Shown: one piece after another, positions 17,185-26,191 of the stretch
Position numbering within the stretch: the first letter of the stretch is position 1
Layout of the letters: every line of letters starts with the position of its first letter
NCBI GenBank assembly: GCA_048267305.1
Contig: JBLWXT010000002.1
Location: 124,001-188,000 of the forward strand
Direction of reading: 5' to 3'
Source: Owenweeksia sp048267305
GTDB taxonomy: Bacteria; Bacteroidota; Bacteroidia; Flavobacteriales; Schleiferiaceae
Length of the DNA: 64,000 nt
Position numbers and translations under genes: made by a program
Notes under the pieces: model-generated
What the model was told of the DNA's origin: nothing
Databases searched by the model: none
The model's input: the letters and a program-made list of their open reading frames with translations, nothing else

Positions 17185-18030
17185 TCAGGACAGGGCCACG
17201 GCTATGTTTAGCTCAGGCACCAACTTATCAGATGTGGCTTTTCCAAAGGTTTTCTTTTTGAATTTCCCCACCCATCGTATACCACTGCTGGCATTGGTGA
17301 AAAACATTTCATCCGCCTTTTGTATTTCAAATGGTGAAAAGCTTTTCTCCAAAACATTATAACCTAACTTCTTTAAGGCGGTAATTGCGTTTTTGCGCAT
17401 AACTCCTTTAAGACAGCCATCGGCAAGAGGTGGCGTTATAACTTCATCTCCCTTTACAACAAACACATTTGCACTGATAGCTTCACAAACTGATTTATCA
17501 TCATTAAGCAAAATACATTCATCTAAGCCATTCTCCTTTCGGAAGATAGATGCCACTGCATAAAACTGTGCTGATGAACTTTTGATATTTGAAAGCAGAC
17601 TTTTTTGCTTGTAAAAATCCTTAAATACATCAACCGTCAATCCCTTTTCATTTAGGGTGTAATTAGTGCTTTCAGCCTCGGAAGCTGTAATCAGGTATTC
17701 CACATCATTACTGTCAGGCGTATATAAGCCTCCCTCCTTTCTATATACAAGAAACCGAACCCGGGCTGGTTTATCTGTAAGACCATTGGCGCGGAGTGTT
17801 AACCGAATTTGCTCCTCCAAAAACTCTGGCGAAAAGCTAAGCGGGATTTCCATACGTACAATGCGCATGGAAGACATCAGCCTGAAGTAGTGGTCTTCCC
17901 AAAAATTGAGGCGGCCATTGGCAAACTTTATACTTTCAAATACGCCATCACCATAGTTTAGCGCCCTATTGCTCAGGCCAATGGTTAATTGATTGCCTTC
18001 GGTTATTTGTCCGTTGAAGTTGTAAAACAT
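17185..18030 (-). CDS. class IV (fold type IV) PLP aminotransferase / aminodeoxychorismate lyase-like
   Basis: 281 residues. The fold-type IV pattern is clear: the N-terminal NRALNYGDGVFESIKF, the PLP lysine in SNIKSSS (about residue 157), the ECILLNDDKSVCEAISANVFVV strand and the later GVMRKNAI segment. Branched-chain aminotransferase, D-amino-acid aminotransferase and 4-amino-4-deoxychorismate lyase share this fold; the short length and divergence leave the reaction open. It is close to pdxH, the enzyme that makes its cofactor. A TACATTTG box lies 20 bases upstream of the start. It is convergent with yqgE. Confidence 0.85.
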   Translation of the reverse strand: MFYNFNGQITEGNQLTIGLSNRALNYGDGVFESIKFANGRLNFWEDHYFRLMSSMRIVRMEIPLSFSPEFLEEQIRLTLRANGLTDKPARVRFLVYRKEGGLYTPDSNDVEYLITASEAESTNYTLNEKGLTVDVFKDFYKQKSLLSNIKSSSAQFYAVASIFRKENGLDECILLNDDKSVCEAISANVFVVKGDEVITPPLADGCLKGVMRKNAITALKKLGYNVLEKSFSPFEIQKADEMFFTNASSGIRWVGKFKKKTFGKATSDKLVPELNIAVALS

Positions 18031-18049
18031 CTAAATGTAGTTAGGCCGG

Positions 18050-18057
18050 CAAATGTA
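18050..18057 (-). promoter_or_regulatory. candidate -7 promoter box for the class IV aminotransferase
   Basis: Read on the minus strand this is TACATTTG, a full match to TAnnTTTG, 19 bases before the ATG at 18030 and just downstream of the preceding operon's terminator. No TTG is seen at the usual -33 distance. Confidence 0.4.
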
Positions 18058-18063
18058 TTAACT

Positions 18064-18099
18064 AAAAAGACCCCATCCCGCTAAAGCGGAATGGAGCCT
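18064..18099 (-). terminator. terminator of the TonB receptor / secreted hydrolase operon
   Basis: On the minus strand a hairpin with arms around CTCCATTCCGC and GCGGGATGGGG (loop TTTA, one G-U pair) is followed by five T. It lies 22 bases after the stop of the secreted hydrolase gene (18121). Confidence 0.8.
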
Positions 18100-18120
18100 T
18101 TCCTTCGTGCAGTTTTTAGC

Positions 18121-19722
18121 TTATTGTTTAATAATCTTCTTTACAGCTGTTCCTTTGTTTGAGTTCAACTCAATCATGTAAACACCTGATTTTAAATCGG
18201 AAAGATTTACCGAATTTTGATCGCGAGTGATGTTTAAGGTTTTAACAACCTTACCTGTAAGATCTGTTATAGTAATGCTGCTGATTTTTATATCGGCATC
18301 TTTTAATGTAAAGTACAGGTTTTCCACAACAGGGTTTGGATACATGGTAACCTTGTCTGAGATGGTAACTTCTTCAAGGCCAATGTTAGTAAATATCTGA
18401 GTGTATATTCTTGGCACAAAGAATCCCATAACTGTATCTATATAAGCCTTTGACTGGGCCTTTATATTGGGGTTTGTCTCATTGGAGCCTAAAGGATCAG
18501 CTGGATCCCAAAAATCCCAAGGGTTGCTATTTACTCTAAAAGGAAGAGCCGAATTAGGAGGAGCTATATTGAATGTTAAAATATTCTCTTGCTTGCCAAT
18601 GTTGTGCACATTGTTTCGAGCCTTTACGCTTAGGGCATCTTGATAATTAGCTTGTATTGCAGCATCGTTATTACCTAAGGCATTGGCAATACGTATAGTA
18701 GTATGACTTCCAGCAACATCAACTACAGGAAAAAACTGTGTTCCAACGGGCACCTGTACCACACCTGAATAATAAGGGGCAAAAAAGTCAAAACGGCAAT
18801 GAGTGGATACCATTTCTACATCGCCAGCTTCAAGCCATGTGGAATCTCCCATAGCACCACCAATGTTCAATACCATCCTCACATCGCTGCTATAACCCGG
18901 GTGATTAATATAATTCCTGCCTATTGCATTTGTATCTACTTCAGGTAATCCAAGTGGAGTAGTTTGTCCAGTTAGGCTCACAGTTCCACCGTAACCGTTC
19001 CAATCACCTACTATGCTGGTATCAATATATGGATCACCCGCATTTACAGGGTCACCATACAGACCAGGACCGGAGGCGTCATATTGGAATTTACCAATTC
19101 CCGCAACTTCGGCATATTTATCTACGGTGGCATAGGCCAAAACAGTATATCCTCCTGAACCTTGGCCAACCAGAAAAATATCATCGTTATCAGCTTTGTA
19201 AGGATTACCATCTACTGCAATAGTCTTTCTGACCCAGCGAACAGCTGCTTTTGCATCCTGAATAGATTTGTATACAGCCAAAAGGTTCGTTCCTCTTCTC
19301 AAATCTAAGTTGGTGCTATTTGCTAACCATCCCACTCGGTAAGTAGCTGAAATCGCAACATAACCTTTCTTAGCAAAGCGTTTGCAAATTTCAACAGCAG
19401 CACTATCTGTTCTATTTCCCATAGGGCTTACCAGACCTTTGGGTAAAAAGCTTCCTGTATGAAAATAAATCATTACCGGCCGGCTGGTGGCTGTATCCAT
19501 TAAAGGATCTGGCTGGTATATATCGCATTGAAGCGGAAGTAATTGAGGCCCACCAACATTTGCTGGGGCATATTCATTAAAATTGATGCCATACGTAACA
19601 TCTTTAGTCACCGTTATTTGGGCTGATGTAAACACATCATCCTTATAGCGAGTTTGAGCATTTACTTGCACAGACCCCATTACCAAGGCCGATGCTACAA
19701 AACCACATAATCTTTTTTTCAT
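18121..19722 (-). CDS. T9SS-exported alpha/beta hydrolase (carboxylesterase-like)
   Basis: 533 residues: signal peptide (1-23, ending VNAQ), an alpha/beta hydrolase domain (about 38-430) and a C-terminal type IX sorting domain starting at VTMYPNPVVENLYF and ending VKKIIKQ. The hydrolase features are an oxyanion HTG (about 88-90), YVAISATYRVG, the helix with DAKAAVRWVRK and the nucleophile elbow GQGSGG (Ser about 189). This is the BD-FAE/type-B carboxylesterase layout. A likely catalytic His is in GSHTTI. It is the second gene of an operon behind a TonB-dependent receptor (38-base gap), suggesting that it releases a product taken up by that receptor; the substrate is unknown. Confidence 0.85.
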   Translation of the reverse strand: MKKRLCGFVASALVMGSVQVNAQTRYKDDVFTSAQITVTKDVTYGINFNEYAPANVGGPQLLPLQCDIYQPDPLMDTATSRPVMIYFHTGSFLPKGLVSPMGNRTDSAAVEICKRFAKKGYVAISATYRVGWLANSTNLDLRRGTNLLAVYKSIQDAKAAVRWVRKTIAVDGNPYKADNDDIFLVGQGSGGYTVLAYATVDKYAEVAGIGKFQYDASGPGLYGDPVNAGDPYIDTSIVGDWNGYGGTVSLTGQTTPLGLPEVDTNAIGRNYINHPGYSSDVRMVLNIGGAMGDSTWLEAGDVEMVSTHCRFDFFAPYYSGVVQVPVGTQFFPVVDVAGSHTTIRIANALGNNDAAIQANYQDALSVKARNNVHNIGKQENILTFNIAPPNSALPFRVNSNPWDFWDPADPLGSNETNPNIKAQSKAYIDTVMGFFVPRIYTQIFTNIGLEEVTISDKVTMYPNPVVENLYFTLKDADIKISSITITDLTGKVVKTLNITRDQNSVNLSDLKSGVYMIELNSNKGTAVKKIIKQ

Positions 19723-19760
19723 GTGAAGGGATTTAGAATTAGAGAATTTAATATAAGAAA

Positions 19761-22517
19761 TTATTTAATATCATACACAACTGAGGCATACATAAGGCGC
19801 CCAACTCTTGGGCCCCCATAAACCTGAAAAACTTTATTGTTCAGGATGTTACTCCCTCCAATTTTAAGATTTACTCCTTGCTTCTTAAAACCATAACTTA
19901 TTTGAGCATCCAACAAGGAATAGCTATCAATGAAGCCTGTAAATTGAGGTGACCCCTCAAAAAGAAAACCTTCTATCCACTTATAAGTAACATTAAAACC
20001 TAAGTTCTTGAAAAAACCAAACTTAATTTCGCGGCCACTTAGGCTCAAGTTATACTTATTTTCAGGAGTATTAAAAGCTGGAATAATTGGATCATCGCTA
20101 GAGGTATTTAATACGTTCCATGTATAATTTCCTGCAATCATATATTTTCTCCAGAAATAATAATTTACCCCTGCACTAAAACCTTGCGTGGTAACCTGAT
20201 CTTGAGCATTTGCAGCAATTCTATACGCCTGTGCTCCCTTTAACCTATCCGCAGGACCAGCATTCGGGTCATCATCAATTCTAACACCTATATTAAAGCC
20301 AATAAAATCCTGATACCAACTATAGTAGTAGTTTAAGTCAAGAAACAACTTTTGCCAAAGAGTTGTTCGATAGCCAGCTTCCAGCGTTTGAACTTTTTCA
20401 GGTTTTACCGGATCAATACTGTAATAGTCCCATTTATAATTAGCCCTGGCTTGCACGCCAGAACCTAAGAAATTGCTGATGTCATCTGCCGTTACTAAGG
20501 AGTCATAACCTTCCAGATTACCAAGTAATATGGCCCGCCCAACGTTATAGTATAGATATTGATCCTGGAGTGTAGGATTACGAATGGCTGAAGAAAAAGA
20601 GACTCTTAAGGTATTAAGCCGATCTATACTGTACACAGCTGAAATAGCCTGTGAACTCAAAAGATCAAAATTTTCATTTTTATCACCCCTTACTGTTATA
20701 CCTGTTTTTAATTTTTCCCAAAAAACACGTTCCCAACCCAAAAAAGCTCCCATTTCATAATTCGATATTTGTTCATCAGCAGTGTCTCTAAATATGGTAC
20801 CATCAGAATTAGGCCGGTAAAGTCGGCTATTACCTCCAATTATAAATTTGCCATAAAAGGTTTCTTTAAAATCATACTGCCCTTGTAAATGATACAAGGA
20901 AGACTTATCAAAAAATCTAGACCCTCCTTCATTAAAACTCCGTTGAGTAATGTATGAAAAAAGTGAATCATATTGTGGAGTACCAGGTGTAAGTGCATCT
21001 GCAGAACCATTAGCAAGATTTACCGTATTTCTGGTTTCATTATGCAAGTCCCTGATAAAATCCAGCGTGTCTGCAAGTAAAACGTTCAGCTGTTTTTCAA
21101 ACTCCTCTCTGCTTTGATTCTGATCGGGGAAGCCTGGCAACCCCTTAACTTTAGGAGCACCTATGAAACTCCAAAAATTTCTATAAGTACTTCCCCATGC
21201 TCCTTCGTCTATATAGGCATTTTGCATTTGCAAAGCAGTAAAGTAAGCATCATATGAGTTACCAGCATCTTCATTAGTAGAATAAGCCCGTATGAACCAT
21301 TTATCCTTTTTATTAATTTCAAAACGATTTTGGTAAAACTGTATATCCTTAAGGCTGTATCGGTTGTCCCCTTGATAAACAGTAGTGCCATAGCCAAAGT
21401 TAAACGCATAAATGAGTTCCAAGTCTTTCTTCAATCGGTAGTGTACTGCTGCTCCTAACTTTAAGTTTCGGGTATCATAATCCACAAGGTATTTTTCTTC
21501 TATGCCCGTGCGGTAAAAATTCCCCAAGCCTGGGTAAGTCTTAATATCGCCACCATCATCAAACCTCACTTCATCGCCATATCTATTAATGGCATCATAT
21601 CCACCAGGATTATCTGTGCCTTCTTCGCTCTGGAACGTTGGATCTAGGTTGTCAGCTTCCCAATCATCAGCTCTTAAGTAGTAAAGGTTTATTTTAAAGG
21701 CAATATTGTCATAATCCTTTTTCCCAATTCTAAAGGCTTCGCCATACCGCAATGCTGTTTCTAAGAATCTACGTTCTCCACCTTTTACGCTTACACTCAA
21801 TCCCTGAAAATCAAAGGGGTTTTTGGTAGTCATGGAAATAACTCCATTAAAAGCCCCCGGACCATAAAATGCGGTGCTTGCTCCCGCAATAATATCCACA
21901 TTCATCACATCAAGTTCAGATGCTCCTAAAAAGTTACCTAAGGAAAAGTTTAGCCCTGGGGCCTGATTATCAACACCATCTATTATTTGTAAAGATCGTA
22001 CAGGGGAAGTACTATTAAAACCACGAGTATTAATTACTTTAAAACCAATACTAGCTGAAGTGAGGTCAACTCCCTTTAAATTCCCAAGCCCTTCATAAAA
22101 ACTTACAGCTGGTGTTTCCTTTATAGCCATAGCATCCATTGCTTCAACCGTAAGTGCACTTTCACGTTGTTTTTGGCTTAGTCGCTGCTCCACTACGCTT
22201 ACTTCTCCAAGCATGGTTTGATCTTCCACCAGGCTTATGGCTACTTTTTCAGCAGCTGATTTCACTACAATTTCCTGAGATGAATACCCTATAAAACTTG
22301 CTTCCAGAGTAACAGGAAACTGGGTGTTCCCTGGTAGTGTAATGGCAAATTTGCCATTAAAATCTGTGGTAGTGCCAGTTGTGGTTCCCTTGATAATTAC
22401 ATTGGCCCCTATTATAGGCTCCTTGCTTTTAGCATCATTTATTAGCCCGTTAATTGTTTGGGCATAAACTCCACCAAAGGAAAAAATCAGTAAGAGTGCG
22501 ACTTGTAGTAATTTCAT
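19761..22517 (-). CDS. TonB-dependent receptor with carboxypeptidase-like N-terminal domain
   Basis: 918 residues: signal peptide (1-19, ending VYAQ), carboxypeptidase-like regulatory domain (about 22-100, SKEPIIGANVIIKGTTTGTT), plug domain (about 125-240, with GFKVINTRGFNS and VDIIAGASTAFYGPGAFNGV) and a 22-strand barrel ending at LMYASVVYDIK. It imports a ligand across the outer membrane using TonB energy. There is no SusD-like partner next to it, so it is not a classic polysaccharide-utilisation pair; the neighbour downstream is a T9SS-exported hydrolase. No riboswitch or regulator is adjacent, and the 99 bases upstream are shared with a divergent glycosyltransferase gene. Confidence 0.93.
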   Translation of the reverse strand: MKLLQVALLLIFSFGGVYAQTINGLINDAKSKEPIIGANVIIKGTTTGTTTDFNGKFAITLPGNTQFPVTLEASFIGYSSQEIVVKSAAEKVAISLVEDQTMLGEVSVVEQRLSQKQRESALTVEAMDAMAIKETPAVSFYEGLGNLKGVDLTSASIGFKVINTRGFNSTSPVRSLQIIDGVDNQAPGLNFSLGNFLGASELDVMNVDIIAGASTAFYGPGAFNGVISMTTKNPFDFQGLSVSVKGGERRFLETALRYGEAFRIGKKDYDNIAFKINLYYLRADDWEADNLDPTFQSEEGTDNPGGYDAINRYGDEVRFDDGGDIKTYPGLGNFYRTGIEEKYLVDYDTRNLKLGAAVHYRLKKDLELIYAFNFGYGTTVYQGDNRYSLKDIQFYQNRFEINKKDKWFIRAYSTNEDAGNSYDAYFTALQMQNAYIDEGAWGSTYRNFWSFIGAPKVKGLPGFPDQNQSREEFEKQLNVLLADTLDFIRDLHNETRNTVNLANGSADALTPGTPQYDSLFSYITQRSFNEGGSRFFDKSSLYHLQGQYDFKETFYGKFIIGGNSRLYRPNSDGTIFRDTADEQISNYEMGAFLGWERVFWEKLKTGITVRGDKNENFDLLSSQAISAVYSIDRLNTLRVSFSSAIRNPTLQDQYLYYNVGRAILLGNLEGYDSLVTADDISNFLGSGVQARANYKWDYYSIDPVKPEKVQTLEAGYRTTLWQKLFLDLNYYYSWYQDFIGFNIGVRIDDDPNAGPADRLKGAQAYRIAANAQDQVTTQGFSAGVNYYFWRKYMIAGNYTWNVLNTSSDDPIIPAFNTPENKYNLSLSGREIKFGFFKNLGFNVTYKWIEGFLFEGSPQFTGFIDSYSLLDAQISYGFKKQGVNLKIGGSNILNNKVFQVYGGPRVGRLMYASVVYDIK

Positions 22518-22600
22518 TATGTGCGCATAGTAAGTTAGAATGGTGGAATCTACAAAAAAATAGTTGTAGCTAACCTAAGGAATATCGGAACACAAAATTC

Positions 22601-22608
22601 TATTTTTG
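22601..22608 (+). promoter_or_regulatory. candidate -7 promoter box, near-leaderless
   Basis: TATTTTTG fits TAnnTTTG and ends 8 bases before the ATG at 22617. Transcription would begin at or almost at the start codon. No -33 TTG is seen at 17-23 bases. Confidence 0.4.
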
Positions 22609-22616
22609 CAGCCATT

Positions 22617-23357
22617 ATGATTGACAACAAAAAAATTGTAGTTGTACTTCCTGCCTACAACGCTGCACGTACACTTGAAAAAACATACAACGAAATTCCA
22701 TTTGACATAGTGGATGATGTTGTTTTAGTAGACGATAAGAGCTCAGATGACACTGTGGAAGTAGGTAAAAAGTTGGGGATCAGACATATCATTTCCCACC
22801 CCATGAACCGCGGATACGGTGGTAATCAAAAATCGTGTTACAACAAGGCGCTTGAAATTGGTGGTGATATAGTTATCATGCTTCATCCCGATTATCAATA
22901 TACTCCTAAGCTGATTGAATCGCTTAGCTACATGATTGCCAATGACCTATACCCTGCCATGCTGGGCTCCAGAATTCTTGGTAAAGGAGCATTAAAGGGT
23001 GGTATGCCCTGGTATAAATACATCGCAAACCGCATCCTTACCCTCAGTCAGAATATTTTGATGAATCAAAAGCTTTCCGAATACCACACGGGATACAGGG
23101 CTTTTTCACGCGAGGTATTGGAGGCTGTTGATTACGAGGCCAACTCTGACGACTTTGTGTTTGACAACCAAATGCTGGCGCAGATTTTCTATAAGGGATT
23201 TGAAATTGGGGAAATCACCTGCCCTACAAAGTATTTTCCTGAAGCATCATCAATAAACCTAAAGCGAAGCTCTATCTATGGTCTGGGTGTACTTAAGGTT
23301 TCCATGCAATATCGCCTGGCTAAATGGGGTTTGATAAATCCTGCCTACCTTAGGTAG
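22617..23357 (+). CDS. glycosyltransferase family 2 protein
   Basis: 246 residues. GT-A fold signatures: VVVLPAYNAARTLEKTY at residues 8-24, the nucleotide-binding VDDVVLVDDKSSDDT (DD about 38-39), HPMNRGYGGNQKSCYNKAL and the acceptor-side MLHPDYQYTP, where the usual DxD is HPD. The later YHTGYRAFSREVLEAV block is shared with dolichyl-phosphate-type transferases (DPM1/DPG-like), though no membrane helices follow. A probable product is a polyprenyl-phosphate-linked sugar or a surface glycan; this is inference. It is followed by a PhzF gene after 15 bases, probably co-transcribed. Confidence 0.92.
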   Translation: MIDNKKIVVVLPAYNAARTLEKTYNEIPFDIVDDVVLVDDKSSDDTVEVGKKLGIRHIISHPMNRGYGGNQKSCYNKALEIGGDIVIMLHPDYQYTPKLIESLSYMIANDLYPAMLGSRILGKGALKGGMPWYKYIANRILTLSQNILMNQKLSEYHTGYRAFSREVLEAVDYEANSDDFVFDNQMLAQIFYKGFEIGEITCPTKYFPEASSINLKRSSIYGLGVLKVSMQYRLAKWGLINPAYLR

Positions 23358-23372
23358 TTAAAGCTACTCACC

Positions 23373-24167
23373 ATGGAAGCCCCATTTAGCATACTAGCCG
23401 TTTTTACCGCTCCTGAGCTGGGGTTTACCGGCAATACAGCCGCTGTTCTCTTTACAGAGAATCCACTGCCGGAAAGGGAAATGAAGCGTTTGGCCTCTGA
23501 TCTTAATCAACCTGCATCTACCTTTTTATGGGCTGATAAAGACGCACACACCTTTAATGTCAGGTGGTTTGCACCAGATGCAGAAATCGGGCTTTGCGGG
23601 CACGGATCGCTTGCTGCTATTGCCTATTTGCACAATCATTACGCTTTAGTGAAGATCAAGCTGAAATACAGCGGTGGTGAAATTTATGGGACAGCCAACA
23701 GTGATGGCACGTGTAGCATGCAACTGGATGCCATACCCGTTACAGGAGAAACAAGGCCCTCCCCTGTTTTAGAAGCCGGATTGGGTATCCCTGTAAAGGA
23801 ATATTTTACCACCAATAATAAACAGATTGTGGTAGTGGGCAGTGAGCGGGAACTGCATGATATGCGCCCCGATTTTGAAAAGCTAAGAGAATCTGAAGTG
23901 TTTGGGTATTCGGTAACAGCTGCCGGAAACGAAGTGGATTTCGTAAGCCGTACTATTGTTCCCCATGTGCAACAACTGGAGGATCATGCCACAGGTTCAT
24001 CTCACGCAGCCCTCGCTCCTTTTTGGAGTAAAAGACTGGGCAAATCTAAAATGACGGCACTTCAACTAAGCAAGCGTGGTGGTAAATTTGAGTGTGAGGT
24101 ACAGAACAATCTGGTAACCCTTACCGGCCATTACACTCTAATTGCCGAAGGGCAGTTGTTTATTTGA
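23373..24167 (+). CDS. PhzF family isomerase/epimerase
   Basis: 264 residues. The family pattern is visible: an N-terminal FTAPELGFTGNTAAVLF, LNQPASTFLWADK (with the position of the catalytic Glu near residue 45 occupied by Ser/Thr), RWFAPDAEIGLCGHGSLAA and, in the second half, the repeat VDFVSRTIVPHV...DHATGSSHAALAPFW. The DHATGS box is the symmetry mate of LCGHGS. PhzF makes phenazine precursors, but most relatives are of unknown substrate and no phenazine genes are present. The stop abuts that of the convergent DUF4230-like gene (24167/24168). Confidence 0.9.
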   Translation: MEAPFSILAVFTAPELGFTGNTAAVLFTENPLPEREMKRLASDLNQPASTFLWADKDAHTFNVRWFAPDAEIGLCGHGSLAAIAYLHNHYALVKIKLKYSGGEIYGTANSDGTCSMQLDAIPVTGETRPSPVLEAGLGIPVKEYFTTNNKQIVVVGSERELHDMRPDFEKLRESEVFGYSVTAAGNEVDFVSRTIVPHVQQLEDHATGSSHAALAPFWSKRLGKSKMTALQLSKRGGKFECEVQNNLVTLTGHYTLIAEGQLFI

Positions 24168-25598
24168 TCAATAGAGGCACGGCTTTAGAACGGGAGATCC
24201 GGCTCCAATAAATTTCTTGTTCACGCTCTTTTTCACAGCACTTTCAAGAGTTTTTAGATCCTGACATTTAAACTTGGTGATGGCCCGTGGTGAGTCCCAT
24301 CCTTTTCTTGTGCTGTACCAAACCGTGTCCAGTGCGGTGATTTTATTCAGACTTCCAAACGCATTGGCAAGCAGTGCAGAATCTCCGGGAGTAAAGGTTT
24401 CGTCATCAGCAATGGCTTGGGCCACATGGGCGTAGCGAGCGTATTTTAACGAATCACAATGCCCCAGATAGCATACTGGGTATTTTTGTAAACTGTCCAA
24501 AAACTCCTGTACCCCCTCCCTATCCATTGCAATATTCCTATTGATTATGGAATCAATCAAATTTAATTCCCCGCCACGTATAGTGTCATCGGCAGCTATT
24601 ATCTTCAGGTTAAACTCAAACTCATTGGTGTGGAAAATCACATCACTTATTTCCTCATCAAGCAAAAGCGAGAAAAACGTTCGCAGGTTTTCGCTGGCAT
24701 TGTCCTTTGCCTGCTTCAGGATATTTCGCTCAAGTGCCTGTGAGCGAAGTTTACTCAAAGCCTCACGCTTGGCCTCAAGCACATGCTCAGGATTATTTTT
24801 ATTACTGGCCAGTATTATCTCAAACCCCTTCACCCCTTTCTCAGGTATAAACCAGGGGTTGATTGTATAAGACAATAGTTTTGGCTCAAGCCCGATGAAG
24901 TGAATCAGCTTCTTATCCGAATCGTACTTAAAATTATCTTCCGTAAAGTTCCCGAAGTCAAAACCAGCCTTTACCCAGCCTCTGCCAAGTATTACCAACT
25001 GACGGTTTCTCTTAAACTTGTCGGCATAAACCTCATTCAGCTCATCTCTCTTAAATTTTTCAAATACGGATGGATCAACCCTCAGCTTTTCAGCAGGAAT
25101 TTTCTCCTTATACAATCGCTTTAAAAGGGTTTGCTCATTTCGTTCCTTCAGGTTGTCCGTCAGGGCTTCTATAAAGGCGTGGTAATTTGGATCACTGGTA
25201 AGATCGGGAAACGCACTATGGAAATACTCCTTGATTTTCCGTCCTTGATTAAAACCTCTAAACCTTACAGTATCCTGCTCTTTTAAGCCATCAATGGCAT
25301 GTTGAAAATCAAGATTCAGATCACGGGCTTTTTCCGCAAATGCTCTGGAAGTGGTATCAATTTCTTCAATGTACTTTCCCTTTAAGGAAACCACTACCTC
25401 GCCATAATACTCAGCTGTAATCAGCTCTCCTATATCCCTGATACTCCTTAAGCTAACGGGGGTATCTTCAAGTTTAGGTAACGAAGGCTTAAAGATGCCA
25501 AACGGATCAAAAAAAGAAAAAACAAGCACAGCGGCAACCACCAGAACAATCTGCAGGGCCAGCGAAAAGAAACCTCCTATTTGTGAGAAGAACGGCAT
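24168..25598 (-). CDS. DUF4230-like membrane-anchored protein
   Basis: 476 residues with an N-terminal membrane anchor (about 7-28). It carries two blocks that resemble DUF4230: SIRDIGELITAEYYGEVVVS (about 50-70) and, after an insertion of about 110 residues, LVILGRGWVKAGFDFGNF...INPWFIPEKG (about 190-255), then a helical stretch EAKREALSKLRSQALERNIL. The C-terminal 150 residues, including an ALDTVWYSTRKGW end, are unlike DUF4230 and not recognised. It is the last gene of a five-gene cassette and overlaps the upstream lipoprotein, itself DUF4230-like, by one base. The link between the two DUF4230 copies is my reading of motif order, not an alignment. Confidence 0.7.
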   Translation of the reverse strand: MPFFSQIGGFFSLALQIVLVVAAVLVFSFFDPFGIFKPSLPKLEDTPVSLRSIRDIGELITAEYYGEVVVSLKGKYIEEIDTTSRAFAEKARDLNLDFQHAIDGLKEQDTVRFRGFNQGRKIKEYFHSAFPDLTSDPNYHAFIEALTDNLKERNEQTLLKRLYKEKIPAEKLRVDPSVFEKFKRDELNEVYADKFKRNRQLVILGRGWVKAGFDFGNFTEDNFKYDSDKKLIHFIGLEPKLLSYTINPWFIPEKGVKGFEIILASNKNNPEHVLEAKREALSKLRSQALERNILKQAKDNASENLRTFFSLLLDEEISDVIFHTNEFEFNLKIIAADDTIRGGELNLIDSIINRNIAMDREGVQEFLDSLQKYPVCYLGHCDSLKYARYAHVAQAIADDETFTPGDSALLANAFGSLNKITALDTVWYSTRKGWDSPRAITKFKCQDLKTLESAVKKSVNKKFIGAGSPVLKPCLY

Positions 25599-26191
25599 TA
25601 GTCTTTTTCGTATTTAAGATTTACAGGTGTAATAAACTCACCTTCCCCAAATGAGATATAAATCTCTTCATAACCGAGGTTTCGCAACAATCCTGTAACC
25701 ATTAATCGGGTCTTCATTTCCGTTGTACTGCGGATCCCCAGGTAAGGCAGCTGCTTCCGAATATCAAGTTCTGCCTCCTGATAGAGACGCTCATGATCCA
25801 TGATATCCATGCTATTCAAAAAGGCATTCTTGGTAATGCTGTAATCGATTCGGTATTTCTCAAAAGGATAGGAAAAGTCAAGCACTTCAACAGCAGGAAG
25901 TTTTAGCTCTATGCGTTTTCCTTCTATCTTAACATCTTCTGGTTTCAGTTTATTGAGGTCAATTCCGGTTTTCACTATGGCCTCAGAGTATGCCAAAAAA
26001 CGGGCTTCATTTACGGTAATCAGTCCCAGCAAACGCTTTTCCTTTGTTCCCAATATCACTTTGTCCACCACAGCCTCACAGGTAGCCAGCTTATTCACAC
26101 TTTGAATTTTGCTTACAACCAGATAACGTTTGTCTTCCCTATTGCAGGAAAAAATCACTGAGGCTAATAAGATATAGGCTATAGCTTTCAT
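25598..26191 (-). CDS. DUF4230-type lipoprotein
   Basis: 197 residues. The N-terminus is a lipoprotein signal with lipobox VIFSC (Cys about 16). The mature domain follows the DUF4230 pattern: VSKIQSVNKLATCEAVVDKV, RFLAYSEAIVKTGIDLNKLKPEDVKI, ELKLPAVEVLDFSYPFEKYRIDY and a helical end DIRKQLPYLGI...LLRNLGYEEIYISF. DUF4230 proteins are predicted envelope proteins of unknown function. Both boundaries overlap neighbours by one base (26191 and 25598), so translation of the cassette is coupled. It probably works with the membrane-anchored DUF4230-like protein downstream. Confidence 0.8.
   Translation of the reverse strand: MKAIAYILLASVIFSCNREDKRYLVVSKIQSVNKLATCEAVVDKVILGTKEKRLLGLITVNEARFLAYSEAIVKTGIDLNKLKPEDVKIEGKRIELKLPAVEVLDFSYPFEKYRIDYSITKNAFLNSMDIMDHERLYQEAELDIRKQLPYLGIRSTTEMKTRLMVTGLLRNLGYEEIYISFGEGEFITPVNLKYEKD

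Noticed and set aside
23373..24167. phenazine biosynthesis locus around the PhzF protein
   Set aside because: Only the PhzF family member is present; no other phz genes are in the window.
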